This document shows positions 1-8,048 of a stretch of DNA of 64,000 nucleotides, one piece after another (position 1 is the first letter of the stretch; the number at the start of each line of letters is the position of its first letter). Position numbers and translations under genes: made by a program. The DNA comes from Flavobacteriaceae bacterium UBA3611 (lineage in GTDB: Bacteria; Bacteroidota; Bacteroidia; Flavobacteriales; Flavobacteriaceae), in contig DFLU01000012.1 in NCBI GenBank assembly GCA_002375495.1, positions 810,269-874,268 of the forward strand, written 5' to 3'. The notes beneath the pieces are model-generated. The model was not told the DNA's origin, did not search any database, and saw only the letters and a list, made by a program, of their open reading frames with translations.

Positions 1-74
1 AACGAGGGAAGAAAAATTACTTCATCTTAAAAACTACCCAGTAAATAGCCAAGACGTATCGGTTGTAAAAAAAG

Positions 75-113
75 GAAAACCCCCAACAGTACTGATAGCT
101 GTAAGGGGTTTTC
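75..113 (-). terminator. Rho-independent terminator of the YHS-protein gene
   Basis: An A4C4 arm (76-83) pairs with a G4T4 arm (105-112) around a 21-base loop. Read on the minus strand, the stem is followed by a T-rich run. It lies 25 bases beyond the stop codon of the minus-strand gene at 138-584. The plus strand also has a short T run, so weak bidirectional action is possible. Confidence 0.65.
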
Positions 114-137
114 AAACTAACCAACCAATTATGAAGT

Positions 138-584
138 TTAATTCTTTTTCATCGCAATTTTCTCCCAATTTTCGTCGGCTTTTGTTTGTAATAAGGTAGG
201 TCCTTCTTCGTTCCAATTCTCTAAAGTGTCTGCAAAAATAGAATCGTAAAAAAGGTATAGTTTCCCATCTTTAATTTGAAAAGACTTTGGGTTAATCCCT
301 ACTTTCTTTCCGCTTGTTGCTACTGCATAGGCGCAAAATCCGCCATATTGAGGCACAAACGCTTCTGGATTCGATTGGAAGGTTTGTAAGTTTTTAGCAT
401 TTGCAAATTGATATTTTACACCTTTATGGGTGGCAGTAAATTCTTTTTCACCTTCCATGGCTTGACCATCAAAATAGGCCACTACGTCATAGCCTTCGGC
501 CGCGTAACCCCTTTTTGTATTGGTTTCTTGTGCGTGAATGGCAAATGAGCACAGCAACACGAAATAAACGATGTAATTTTTCAT
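138..584 (-). CDS. Secreted YHS-domain protein
   Basis: A 148-residue protein with a signal peptide (hydrophobic stretch about residues 4-18, ending FAIHAQ). A YHS-type domain follows at about residues 27-95, with the typical pattern of a Tyr/Asp-rich strand (YDVVAYF), KYQF and an Asn-Pro-Glu-x-F motif before a Gly-Gly-Phe-Cys-Ala turn. YHS domains are small metal-associated modules. Flavobacterial secreted versions are usually annotated only as YHS domain-containing protein, and the substrate is unknown. The gene stands alone and ends at a hairpin terminator. I infer a periplasmic metal-related role, but the sequence shows only the domain. Confidence 0.8.
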   Translation of the reverse strand: MKNYIVYFVLLCSFAIHAQETNTKRGYAAEGYDVVAYFDGQAMEGEKEFTATHKGVKYQFANAKNLQTFQSNPEAFVPQYGGFCAYAVATSGKKVGINPKSFQIKDGKLYLFYDSIFADTLENWNEEGPTLLQTKADENWEKIAMKKN

Positions 585-625
585 ATCGCCTAGGTCGCAG
601 TGATTCAGATAAACTTACAAACGGT

Positions 626-1141
626 CTATAAAAAGTTTGTGACTTCAGGATAAGGTACGAGTGAGCTAATAAGTAGCTCGATACTGTCTTTTGCAATCAG
701 GGTAATGCTCACGAGAATGGCTGCTACAAGAATGGCTACGGAAAGATTATGGTTTTTAATAGCTTTAAATTCGTTGACACCCCTGGTAAGGAGCGAAAAC
801 AGAAAGAAAACCGACACATTGATAAACACCGCCACCACAAATCCGATGAATAAATACAAACATGAATATTTAATGACGGTGCCTGTTGCAATACCTTCAT
901 TTTGTGTGGTCGCAATTCTGATGATGTTCGTGATAGAAGGTACAATTTCACTTAAAATGATGCCGATAGAAATAATAATCCCCGACGTGAAGATGGTAAA
1001 CGCCATGTTTTCGCCTTGCAGGTCTTCGTTTTTAAAGAACAACCATTTCAATAATTTATAAGAAACAAAAATGATTCCGACAGATACAAAAATTGCGAGT
1101 ATCAGTTCTATAAGGGCTAGGGTTAAGAGTTGTGTATTCAT
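626..1141 (-). CDS. DUF350-family membrane protein
   Basis: A 171-residue integral membrane protein with four predicted hydrophobic segments (about residues 10-34, 47-67, 88-116 and 132-165). The layout matches DUF350 (YjfL-like) proteins, whose function is not established. It lies 4 bases downstream of the transglutaminase-like gene on the same strand, suggesting co-transcription. In other genomes DUF350 genes often sit beside genes for polyamine-related or membrane-stress proteins; here the partners are a transglutaminase-like membrane protein and a LuxE-like enzyme. Family assignment rests on topology and sequence feel, not on a catalytic motif. Confidence 0.65.
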   Translation of the reverse strand: MNTQLLTLALIELILAIFVSVGIIFVSYKLLKWLFFKNEDLQGENMAFTIFTSGIIISIGIILSEIVPSITNIIRIATTQNEGIATGTVIKYSCLYLFIGFVVAVFINVSVFFLFSLLTRGVNEFKAIKNHNLSVAILVAAILVSITLIAKDSIELLISSLVPYPEVTNFL

Positions 1142-1145
1142 AGAC

Positions 1146-2165
1146 TTATTTGCTTGTTAGTACTACATTCCAGTGGGTAACATCGTTAAAATTAGCTGGA
1201 AGGTCTCCCGCTTTAAAATATTTCGCAGTGGTTTCCCAAAGCACATACCTTTTTCCGTAGTGCGTTTTATAAGTTCCAGAAGCGGGTAGGTTGATCCCCA
1301 AAATTGAATGACGGTAAAAATCGCTATTCAGGATGGCCACATCGTAATCAAAATGTTTTAAAATACCATAAATGAGCACGGTACGCGAATCGCAATCTCC
1401 TTTCAAGCTCTGTAAAAATGACAACGGATTTTGCACTCCAAATTTAACACCTCCCACACAACATGCTGGGCATTCTTCCAACACCTTCCGAATGCTGTAT
1501 TCGTAATTTTTGGCGGGCATACAGGTAGCTTCAAAAACGAAGGCATACGGAATATCCTGAATGCAACTTACGACCATTTCGGCAAATTCCATCTGATCAA
1601 GCTGCTGTTCACGTTGAATTTCAGCAAAAGCATTTAACACTAAATCTAATTTTGGAGTGTCGGTACGATCTATATAATCGTACAGATCGCCCCAAAAATT
1701 GGCATTGCTTCTCGCCCGGTACCCTTCAAGGTGCTTGTAAAGCGCTAGATAATCCTGTTCGCGAATGGTAAGTGAAGCGGTATAATTTTTACCGTAATTG
1801 TCGTTCCAGATACGATTGCTGCGATACACCTGAATGGTATCTGATCCTTCTACCATCGTACCGCGTGCCATAGCTTCCGAATTATTAAATGATTCGGTGT
1901 GGGTTCGTTCCCATCCGTTGGTTACAGCAGAAATCAAAAAACTGAACAATGCCAAAAACAATATGGCTACAAACATGCCAATCCACCTAAAGTTGCGCTT
2001 TGGTTTTCCTACAATTAGGTTCGAAACGAAAAATGACACACCGAATGAAACGATAAAGGAAAACAAAGTGGATATGCCAATAATTTTCAGAAATCCGTAT
2101 CCGAAGCATGTGCATACTACCGCCAGAAACATCCAAAGACAACCGTTGTTTTTTGCTTTTTCCAT
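1146..2165 (-). CDS. Membrane-anchored transglutaminase-like protein
   Basis: A 339-residue protein with three N-terminal membrane segments (about residues 12-30, 33-52 and 62-82), then a soluble domain. Near residue 256 the motif GDCDSRT fits the catalytic Cys of transglutaminase-like cysteine proteases. RHS near residue 286 supplies a candidate His, and the acidic WETTAKY segment completes a plausible triad. The family includes peptidases and amide-forming enzymes, and the substrate cannot be told here. Its start codon overlaps the stop of the LuxE-like gene by one base, and the DUF350 gene follows 4 bases later, so the three look like one operon. Confidence 0.65.
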   Translation of the reverse strand: MEKAKNNGCLWMFLAVVCTCFGYGFLKIIGISTLFSFIVSFGVSFFVSNLIVGKPKRNFRWIGMFVAILFLALFSFLISAVTNGWERTHTESFNNSEAMARGTMVEGSDTIQVYRSNRIWNDNYGKNYTASLTIREQDYLALYKHLEGYRARSNANFWGDLYDYIDRTDTPKLDLVLNAFAEIQREQQLDQMEFAEMVVSCIQDIPYAFVFEATCMPAKNYEYSIRKVLEECPACCVGGVKFGVQNPLSFLQSLKGDCDSRTVLIYGILKHFDYDVAILNSDFYRHSILGINLPASGTYKTHYGKRYVLWETTAKYFKAGDLPANFNDVTHWNVVLTSK

Positions 2166-3163
2166 TACAGTACCATTAGATTACAGCCACGTATGTCGCT
2201 GGTGTCAAAACGACCCATAATTTCAAAAGTTCCGTCGTTGTAAACCTTTCCTAAATCTTGCGTGGCAATAAAAGAACATGAATAGATATTGGCCAGATCA
2301 ATTACATTAATCCCGCCAGTGGTTTGTGAAACATATGAAAGGGCATCTTCGGTGTCTCGAGTAAGCACGCGCATCCACGGTGGACAACGATATATTCCTT
2401 TTCCTGACGAATAGGCCTGTGACAATAATTCGGTCATGCCGTATTCGCTATGGATTTCAGAAACGCCGAATCCGTTTTTCAAAATGGCATGCAGTTCAGA
2501 TTTTATCAATTCCTTGCGTCTTCCTTTCATTCCTCCGGTTTCCATCACTATGGTGTGCTGTAACTGAAAGTTCTTTTTGTCAATAAGATCGAGCAAAGCG
2601 TAAGACACCCCCAACAAAATTGTTTTTTGTTGCTTGGTCTCCAACAATTCTAATTTTTCAACAAGCGCATCTAAATCGTCAAGGTAAAACCCGCTATGTA
2701 CATTTTCACTATCAGAAATAAGCCGATCGGCCATATAAACCAATGAGGCATTTCCCTTTTCTAAGTAAGAGGGCAGTAAGGCCAAGAATGCAAATTTTTT
2801 TGGTGCACCATAAAAATGGTTGAAGCCTGCTAAAAAGCTTGACTCATAATTGCTTAATTCTGCTACGTAATGCTTGCTAGGGGTGGCTCCTGTGGTGCCG
2901 CTACTTAAAAAAATTTTTTCAACCGATTTGTTTGTGGCAAGGATTTTTTCAGATTTGAAAAATTCGATAGGTAAAAAAGGAATGTGTTCTAAGGCTTTCA
3001 CTTTTTCTGCTGAAATACCCAATAAATCACAAAACCTTCTGTACACAGGCACATGCTGGTATTGAAATTGGAAGGTTGCTAGTGCTGCCGATTCGAAATC
3101 GGGTTCAGAACTGATATAGGTGAAATTTTTTGGTGCGTTCAAAGCATGGCAATTACACATCAA
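2165..3163 (-). CDS. LuxE-like acyl-protein synthetase / acyl-activating enzyme
   Basis: A 332-residue protein of the LuxE/acyl-protein synthetase type within the adenylate-forming superfamily. The Ser/Thr/Gly-rich nucleotide-binding motif SSGTTG is near residue 88, and a second AMP-binding-like block (SEYGMTELLSQAY) is near residue 243. LuxE activates a fatty acid as acyl-AMP and passes it to a Cys; no lux genes are present, so bioluminescence is not implied. In Bacteroidota these stand-alone enzymes are usually annotated as acyl transferases and may load an acyl chain for surface polymers. First gene of a likely three-gene operon with the transglutaminase-like and DUF350 genes. Confidence 0.75.
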   Translation of the reverse strand: MMCNCHALNAPKNFTYISSEPDFESAALATFQFQYQHVPVYRRFCDLLGISAEKVKALEHIPFLPIEFFKSEKILATNKSVEKIFLSSGTTGATPSKHYVAELSNYESSFLAGFNHFYGAPKKFAFLALLPSYLEKGNASLVYMADRLISDSENVHSGFYLDDLDALVEKLELLETKQQKTILLGVSYALLDLIDKKNFQLQHTIVMETGGMKGRRKELIKSELHAILKNGFGVSEIHSEYGMTELLSQAYSSGKGIYRCPPWMRVLTRDTEDALSYVSQTTGGINVIDLANIYSCSFIATQDLGKVYNDGTFEIMGRFDTSDIRGCNLMVL

Positions 3164-3343
3164 AAATAGGCAATAATAAAAAGCCTCGCTACTATGAAAT
3201 TGTATTTACCTTTTCCGATAGGTATTTCGAATTATTTTGGTGCCTATCATAACGACTAAACAGTGTAACTTTACATTTGGGTAATCCATTGGTGTATGAT
3301 GGTGTTACCTAAACGTTAAGGATTTTCTCTAAAGAGATGGCAT

Positions 3344-3371
3344 TGCGGATTTGTAGTATATTTATACTTTG
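3344..3371 (+). promoter_or_regulatory. Candidate Bacteroidota-type promoter of the two-component operon
   Basis: A TTG (3344-3346) and a TACTTTG element (3365-3371) are separated by 18 bases, close to the Bacteroidota housekeeping consensus TTG-N19-TAnnTTTG. The start codon follows 15 bases later. A second -7-like element (TACATTTG, 3272-3279) lies further upstream. Assignment is by consensus only. Confidence 0.4.
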
Positions 3372-3385
3372 TTAGTACAAATAAA

Positions 3386-4069
3386 ATGAAGAAAAAAGAA
3401 ACAAGAATATTATTGGTAGACGATGAGCCGGACGTTCTGGAAATTGTAGGTTATAACCTAACTTCGGAAGGATATCAGGTAAGTACCGCCGAAAATGGTC
3501 TAGAGGCGTTAGATAAGGCAAAAAAGGAGATACCACACCTGATAATTTTAGACGTAATGATGCCAGAGATGGATGGTATTGAAGCGTGTGAAAAATTGCG
3601 TGAAAATCCAGATTTGTCAGACACGCTCATCACTTTCTTTACCGCACGGGGGGAAGACTACTCGCAGCTCGCAGGTTTTGATGCAGGTGCAGACGATTAC
3701 ATTACCAAACCTGTAAAGCCGAAAGTGCTCCTCAGTAAAGTTAAAGCATTGTTACGCCGGTTTAAGGAGTCTGAAGATGAAGACACAAAGATGAAATTAG
3801 GCAACTTGGTCATAAATCGAGAAGAATACAAAGTAGTGCTTGGGAAAGAAGAAATTGTCTTACCACGAAAGGAATTCGAATTGCTGGCACTGCTCGCATC
3901 AAAACCTGGAAAAGTTTTTAAACGGGAAGATATTCTAGATCGCGTTTGGGGCAACGAGGTTGTGGTTGGAGGACGTACCATAGACGTACACATCAGAAAA
4001 CTGCGCGAAAAATTGGGTGACAATAAGTTTAAGACGGTTAAGGGAGTGGGCTATAAATTTGTAGTATAG
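3386..4069 (+). CDS. OmpR/PhoB-family response regulator
   Basis: A 227-residue two-domain regulator. The receiver domain (about 5-122) has the acidic pair DDE at 12-14, the phospho-acceptor Asp56 in ILDVMMPEMDG, a conserved Thr/Ala (FFTARG) and Lys in DDYITKPVKP. A winged-helix DNA-binding domain (about 138-226) carries the RKEFELLALLASKPGKVFKR pattern and the RTIDVHIRKLREKLG recognition region. It overlaps the next gene, a histidine kinase, by one base (TAGTG). Flavobacterial pairs of this type are usually called PhoPR-like; the stimulus cannot be read from sequence. Confidence 0.95.
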   Translation: MKKKETRILLVDDEPDVLEIVGYNLTSEGYQVSTAENGLEALDKAKKEIPHLIILDVMMPEMDGIEACEKLRENPDLSDTLITFFTARGEDYSQLAGFDAGADDYITKPVKPKVLLSKVKALLRRFKESEDEDTKMKLGNLVINREEYKVVLGKEEIVLPRKEFELLALLASKPGKVFKREDILDRVWGNEVVVGGRTIDVHIRKLREKLGDNKFKTVKGVGYKFVV

Positions 4070-5112
4070 TGCGCAAACCCTTCAGAAAAACATACAAATT
4101 TGCTGGATATACGGCTACCATCATTACGCTGTTGCTAACACTCGTCATGGGTGTTTTTTTTTATGTTGAAGGGATAGACTCCTACTGGTTCCTTATCATT
4201 TTTGCTGTTGTTTGCTATGTTGTTTCTTTCTTTGTGATACAACACCGTGTCCAGAAATTTATCTACAAACGCGTGGTGAAAATCTATGAAGATGTTCGGT
4301 TGTTAGATGCAGCTACTTTTACCCCCAAACGGGTCACTACAGATATGGAGACGCTTACCAAAGAGGTAGAACGTTTTGCTGAAAACAAGAAGCTCGAAAT
4401 CGAGTCGTTAAAAATACGCGAGAATTATCGTCGTGAATTCTTAGGGAATATCTCCCACGAATTAAAAACTCCATTATTTACCGTTCAAGGCTATATTCTG
4501 ACCCTCTTAGATGGCGCGATGAAAGATAAATCGGTACGTAAAAAATACCTCCAACGCGCTAACAAAGGCGTAGAACGGCTTATTTATATAATTAAAGATT
4601 TAGATATGATTGCCAAATTGGAGATTGGCGACCTTGACCTTCAGACAGAAGTATTCGATATTATTGAATTGGTGCAGAGTATCTTCGACCTATTGGAGAT
4701 GAAGGCCGCCAAAAAAAACATCTCGTTAACGTTTGATATCGATTATCCTGAAAAAGTGATGGTGCTGGGTGATCGCGAGCGATTGCAACAGGTGGTAAGC
4801 AATCTCATTGTAAACTCTATCAAATACGGCGTGAAAGACGGGACTACGGAAGTGAGTATTGAAGACTTTGTAAAAAATAAAATCATTGTACGTATTACAG
4901 ACAACGGCGAAGGAGTTGAGAAAGAACACCTTCCACGATTGTTTGAGCGATTTTTTAGGGTCGATAAAAGTGGTTCGCGAAAAGAAGGGGGTAGTGGTCT
5001 TGGGCTGGCAATTGTGAAGCACATCATCGATGCGCACAACGAAAAAATTTATGTGGAAAGCCAAGTGGGCATAGGGTCCGAATTTTCATTTACCCTCGAA
5101 AAGGCTGAATAG
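4069..5112 (+). CDS. Sensor histidine kinase, PhoR-like
   Basis: A 347-residue membrane kinase starting at GTG that overlaps the regulator's stop. Two transmembrane helices (about 13-32 and 39-57) leave almost no periplasmic sensor domain. The HisKA helix carries the phospho-accepting His130 in GNISHELKTPL. The ATPase domain has the N box (NLIVNSIKYG), G1 (DNGEGV), F box (ERFFRVD) and G2 (GGSGLGLAIVKHI). It most likely phosphorylates Asp56 of the upstream regulator. With so short an extracytoplasmic loop, sensing probably occurs in the membrane or through a partner. Its 3' end overlaps the convergent glycosyltransferase gene by 27 bases. Confidence 0.93.
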   Translation: MRKPFRKTYKFAGYTATIITLLLTLVMGVFFYVEGIDSYWFLIIFAVVCYVVSFFVIQHRVQKFIYKRVVKIYEDVRLLDAATFTPKRVTTDMETLTKEVERFAENKKLEIESLKIRENYRREFLGNISHELKTPLFTVQGYILTLLDGAMKDKSVRKKYLQRANKGVERLIYIIKDLDMIAKLEIGDLDLQTEVFDIIELVQSIFDLLEMKAAKKNISLTFDIDYPEKVMVLGDRERLQQVVSNLIVNSIKYGVKDGTTEVSIEDFVKNKIIVRITDNGEGVEKEHLPRLFERFFRVDKSGSRKEGGSGLGLAIVKHIIDAHNEKIYVESQVGIGSEFSFTLEKAE

Positions 5113-6177
5113 CGGGCTGTAATCTTCCGTTTTTGAAAAATCACCTAAGCCCTTGTATAGCATTACCTTTTCTAACTTTTTAACAGTAAATTTTTCTTGT
5201 TTGCAACTCGGTACAAGTCCTTGTTTTTTGAGGCGTTTCGCTAAATATTCTTGTTCGTATTGTCCGGGTGTGGGAATAAAAAAAGCAGGTTTTTGAAGCA
5301 CAGACAGATCCATAATGGTGGTGTAGCCAGAACGGGAAACCACCAATTCACTTTCTCCAATAAGCACTTCTAATGCGCGGGTCCCCAAAAAATTGAATTC
5401 TGTGATGTTTTTGTTGGTTTTTACTGTAGCTAGGTCTTCAACCACACCGCGAACCAATGCAACACGCTTGTTGGTTTTATGAAATTCAGAAATCAGTTTT
5501 TCTTCCAATAAACTGCGCTGAGGTTCAGGACCAGAAAGCAGACAGAGTATGTCATATTTCTTTTGAAGATTTTTTTTGGTCATCCTGCTTAGGGGACCAA
5601 TGTATTTAAGGGGGAGGCTAGAGTGTTGTAAATGTCCTAATTTGCCGCTTAGGTTAATAGGGCCAGAAACATCGGGCACCCAGCATTCTTCGTATTTCGA
5701 AATAATCTTTTGATGTAATTTGGTGCTGACAAATGATGTTTTTCCAGAGAGTACATTCAATTGGTGTGTGATGTACACACAAGGGATCTCTTTATGGTAT
5801 ACCCCCATTCGGTTATCGCTTATGATGCCCTGAATTTTATTTTGAGAAACCAATTCTGCTACTACACGCCTTTCAGCTTTCATGGTTTTTTTGATATCGG
5901 GCAACTTGGCCAACATTTTCCATTTAAAAGAACTTCCCTTTTTCGTATAAGTTATATTGTATGCGGGTAAGGTAAGGCTAGGTAGTTCGGGAAATTCTTT
6001 TTGTAAGAACAACAATGCCGCCCCGTCACTTCCCAATAAAACATCGTATCCATTTTCAACTAACGATTCGATGAGGGGGATACACCGCGTAGCATGGCCC
6101 AGACCCCAATGCAGTGGTGCGACCAAAATTGTTTTTTTTGGTTTTTTGGTGGATTTATGGGATTCATTTGGTGCCAT
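5086..6177 (-). CDS. MurG-like (GT28-type) glycosyltransferase
   Basis: A 363-residue GT-B fold glycosyltransferase. The N-terminal loop HWGLGHATRC (about 23-32) is the family's Gly-rich acceptor/donor loop. The C-terminal half has the nucleotide-sugar-binding region around LVVSRSGYTTIMDLSVL and PAFFIPTPGQYEQEYLA, similar to the Glu and Gln-rich signature of MurG and related enzymes. It is not MurG itself: it lies outside a cell-wall cluster and carries a Lys-rich N-terminus. Donor and acceptor are unknown. It is convergent with the histidine kinase and overlaps its last 27 bases; no signal peptide is seen, so it should be cytoplasmic. Confidence 0.8.
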   Translation of the reverse strand: MAPNESHKSTKKPKKTILVAPLHWGLGHATRCIPLIESLVENGYDVLLGSDGAALLFLQKEFPELPSLTLPAYNITYTKKGSSFKWKMLAKLPDIKKTMKAERRVVAELVSQNKIQGIISDNRMGVYHKEIPCVYITHQLNVLSGKTSFVSTKLHQKIISKYEECWVPDVSGPINLSGKLGHLQHSSLPLKYIGPLSRMTKKNLQKKYDILCLLSGPEPQRSLLEEKLISEFHKTNKRVALVRGVVEDLATVKTNKNITEFNFLGTRALEVLIGESELVVSRSGYTTIMDLSVLQKPAFFIPTPGQYEQEYLAKRLKKQGLVPSCKQEKFTVKKLEKVMLYKGLGDFSKTEDYSPLFSLFEGK

Positions 6178-6267
6178 ACGTAATTAACAAATGTATATAT
6201 AATAACCTCACGGTATATTTCCTTAATTTTACCGAATTATTAAGCTGAAATTTTAAATCATTCACCC

Positions 6268-6948
6268 GTGGGAAGCAAAAATAAACTGAAACGCTTTAAA
6301 GAAAATGAAACCTTTGCAAACGTTGTGCAACCCACCCGTGCTGAAGTAACAGACCAAAATTTCAGATTGAAGGGTGCTTGGAAACAAGATTTCTTCAAAA
6401 ATGACCGTCCGTTGGTGCTCGAACTTGGCTGCGGAAAAGGGGAATACTCGGTGAATCTAGCACAGAAATACCCCGACAAGAACTTTTTGGGAATCGATAT
6501 TAAAGGCGCGCGGTTTTGGAGAGGAGCAAAAACTGCTTTGGAAGAAGGGCTAGATAATGTGGGTTTTCTTCGCACCCAAATAGAATTAGTCGATTTTCTT
6601 TTTGCTGAAAACGAAGTTGACGAAATTTGGATTACATTCCCTGACCCGCAAATAAAATACAAGCGCACCAAACATCGGTTGACCAACCAACATTTTTTAG
6701 ATAAATACAAGCATATTCTTCGTCCCGGAGGAATGGTACATTTAAAAACCGACAGCGAGTTTATGCATGGGTATACGCTTGGTCTTTTACACGGTTTGGG
6801 TGAAGACATTCAATATGCACATCACGATGTGTACGGCAATCCACACGCTCCTGAAGAAGTGACCTCCATACAGACCTTTTATGAGAACCAATATCTAGAG
6901 GTAGACAAGAAGATAACCTACGTTAGGTTCACTTTTCGTACAAATTAA
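6268..6948 (+). CDS. trmB: tRNA (guanine-N7)-methyltransferase
   Basis: A 226-residue Rossmann methyltransferase that methylates G46 of tRNAs using S-adenosylmethionine. Motif I reads LELGCGKGEYSVNLAQ (about 50-65). The TrmB signature follows: a GIDIKGARFWRGAK block, then WITFPDPQIKYKRTKHRL (about 122-139), with the catalytic Asp and RNA-contacting basic residues. The start is GTG at 6268; it gives the usual flavobacterial N-terminus GSKNKLKRF, and no better ATG exists upstream. The gene reads away from the glycosyltransferase. Confidence 0.93.
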   Translation: MGSKNKLKRFKENETFANVVQPTRAEVTDQNFRLKGAWKQDFFKNDRPLVLELGCGKGEYSVNLAQKYPDKNFLGIDIKGARFWRGAKTALEEGLDNVGFLRTQIELVDFLFAENEVDEIWITFPDPQIKYKRTKHRLTNQHFLDKYKHILRPGGMVHLKTDSEFMHGYTLGLLHGLGEDIQYAHHDVYGNPHAPEEVTSIQTFYENQYLEVDKKITYVRFTFRTN

Positions 6949-6980
6949 TTTGTGTATATTGAGCTTGCAAACCAACCTGA

Positions 6981-7607
6981 ATGGCACTATTGCTTAACTT
7001 TGTTATTGGCTTTTTGGCGGCACTCATTGGTGTAATTCCACCAGGTTTGCTCAACATGTATGCAGCCAAGATAAGCATGAAAGAAGGTAGAAAACGTGGT
7101 ATCATGTTTTCTATTGGGGTTTGCGTCACCGTGATGTTGCAAACCTACATCGCACTTATTTTTGCACGCTTTTTAGACATGCACCCTGAGTATGTTGACA
7201 TGCTGCAGAAAGTCGGACTCGGGATTTTTATCTGTCTAACCGTCTATTTCTTTTTTATTGCCAAAGATACCCGTAGGCAGATGCCAGAAGGGATGGGTCG
7301 ATCAAAAACAAACCGCTTTTTTTCAGGTATGCTATTGGCACTGCTCAATTTATTGCCGTTGCCTTATTGGTTATATGTGAGCATTACATTTTCAGGTTTT
7401 GGCTGGTTTAGTTTTAACCAGTTAGAATTATTAGCGGCTGTTCTTGCCTCCGGATTGGGAACATTTACCATGCTGGCTATATATGTCTGGTTTTTTAGAA
7501 AAAAAGATAGGCCTAAGCGCAAAGGCATCAACATGAACTACATTATTGGTGGTATTACGGCTGCCATTTCAGTGATTACTTTTTTTAAGATTTTTAACGA
7601 TTTTTAA
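6981..7607 (+). CDS. LysE-type amino-acid/metabolite exporter
   Basis: A 208-residue polytopic membrane protein with six predicted helices. The N-terminal motif IPPGLLNMYAAKIS corresponds to the PGP/N region conserved in LysE/RhtB exporters. These proteins export amino acids or related small molecules using the proton gradient, and the substrate is not predictable here. Its TAA is followed without spacing by the ATG of the alkyltransferase-like gene, so the two are probably co-transcribed. The C-terminus has the Lys/Arg-rich cytosolic loop FRKKDRPKRKG before a last helix. Confidence 0.8.
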   Translation: MALLLNFVIGFLAALIGVIPPGLLNMYAAKISMKEGRKRGIMFSIGVCVTVMLQTYIALIFARFLDMHPEYVDMLQKVGLGIFICLTVYFFFIAKDTRRQMPEGMGRSKTNRFFSGMLLALLNLLPLPYWLYVSITFSGFGWFSFNQLELLAAVLASGLGTFTMLAIYVWFFRKKDRPKRKGINMNYIIGGITAAISVITFFKIFNDF

Positions 7608-7940
7608 ATGGCGTCAGAAGGTTTTTTTGAAAAGGTGTACGAAGTAGTGGTACAGATACCCTATGGAAGAGTCACTAGTTACGGGGCCATTGCAAATTAT
7701 TTCGGAGCGTCGGGCAGTGCCCGTATGGTGGGTTGGGCAATGAACGCTTGTGGAAAACACGGACAAGTACCAGCACACAGAGTTGTTAACCGTAAAGGAC
7801 TCTTAACCGGGAAACATCATTTTGATGGTACCAACCTGATGCAACAACTACTCGAAAGTGAAGGCATTGTGGTAATCGACAACCAGATTCAGGATTTTGA
7901 CAAATTGTTTTGGGATCCGCGAAAAGAGTTGTCTTTTTAA
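7608..7940 (+). CDS. Alkyltransferase-like (ATL) protein, MGMT family
   Basis: A 110-residue protein equal to the DNA-binding C-terminal domain of O6-alkylguanine-DNA alkyltransferase. It has PYGRVTSYGAIA (helix-turn-helix entry) and SARMVGWAMNAC (Arg finger). At the active site it reads PAHRVV (about 63-68) where true alkyltransferases have PCHRV, so the acceptor Cys is replaced by Ala. ATL proteins bind alkylated guanine without repairing it and hand it to nucleotide-excision repair; that role is inferred here. The start directly abuts the exporter's stop. Confidence 0.9.
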   Translation: MASEGFFEKVYEVVVQIPYGRVTSYGAIANYFGASGSARMVGWAMNACGKHGQVPAHRVVNRKGLLTGKHHFDGTNLMQQLLESEGIVVIDNQIQDFDKLFWDPRKELSF

Positions 7941-8019
7941 ACGGTAATAGCTTCTGCAGAAATTTATACAACCATCAATCATTTCAATGCTTCTCTTTTC
8001 TAATCTGAAACCTGCATTG

Positions 8020-8027
8020 TATCTTTG
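8020..8027 (+). promoter_or_regulatory. -7 element (TATCTTTG) of the Mrp-type gene
   Basis: A perfect TAnnTTTG match lies 21 bases before ATG 8049. It overlaps an in-frame ATG at 8025, which would have to lie before the transcription start. This is the main reason for choosing 8049 as the start codon. Confidence 0.55.
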
Positions 8028-8048
8028 CATTTAGAATTAATCTTAATA

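Noticed and set aside
3..44. Short open frame ending TAA at the window's left edge, perhaps the tail of an upstream gene.
   Set aside because: Only 13 codons, no recognisable C-terminus; it cannot be distinguished from chance.
705..1061. 118-codon plus-strand frame opposite the DUF350 gene.
   Set aside because: It is a shadow of a real minus-strand membrane-protein gene and has no start context or homology.
8025..8048. Upstream ATG of the Mrp-type gene.
   Set aside because: It overlaps the -7 element TATCTTTG (8020-8027) and adds residues unlike the family N-terminus.
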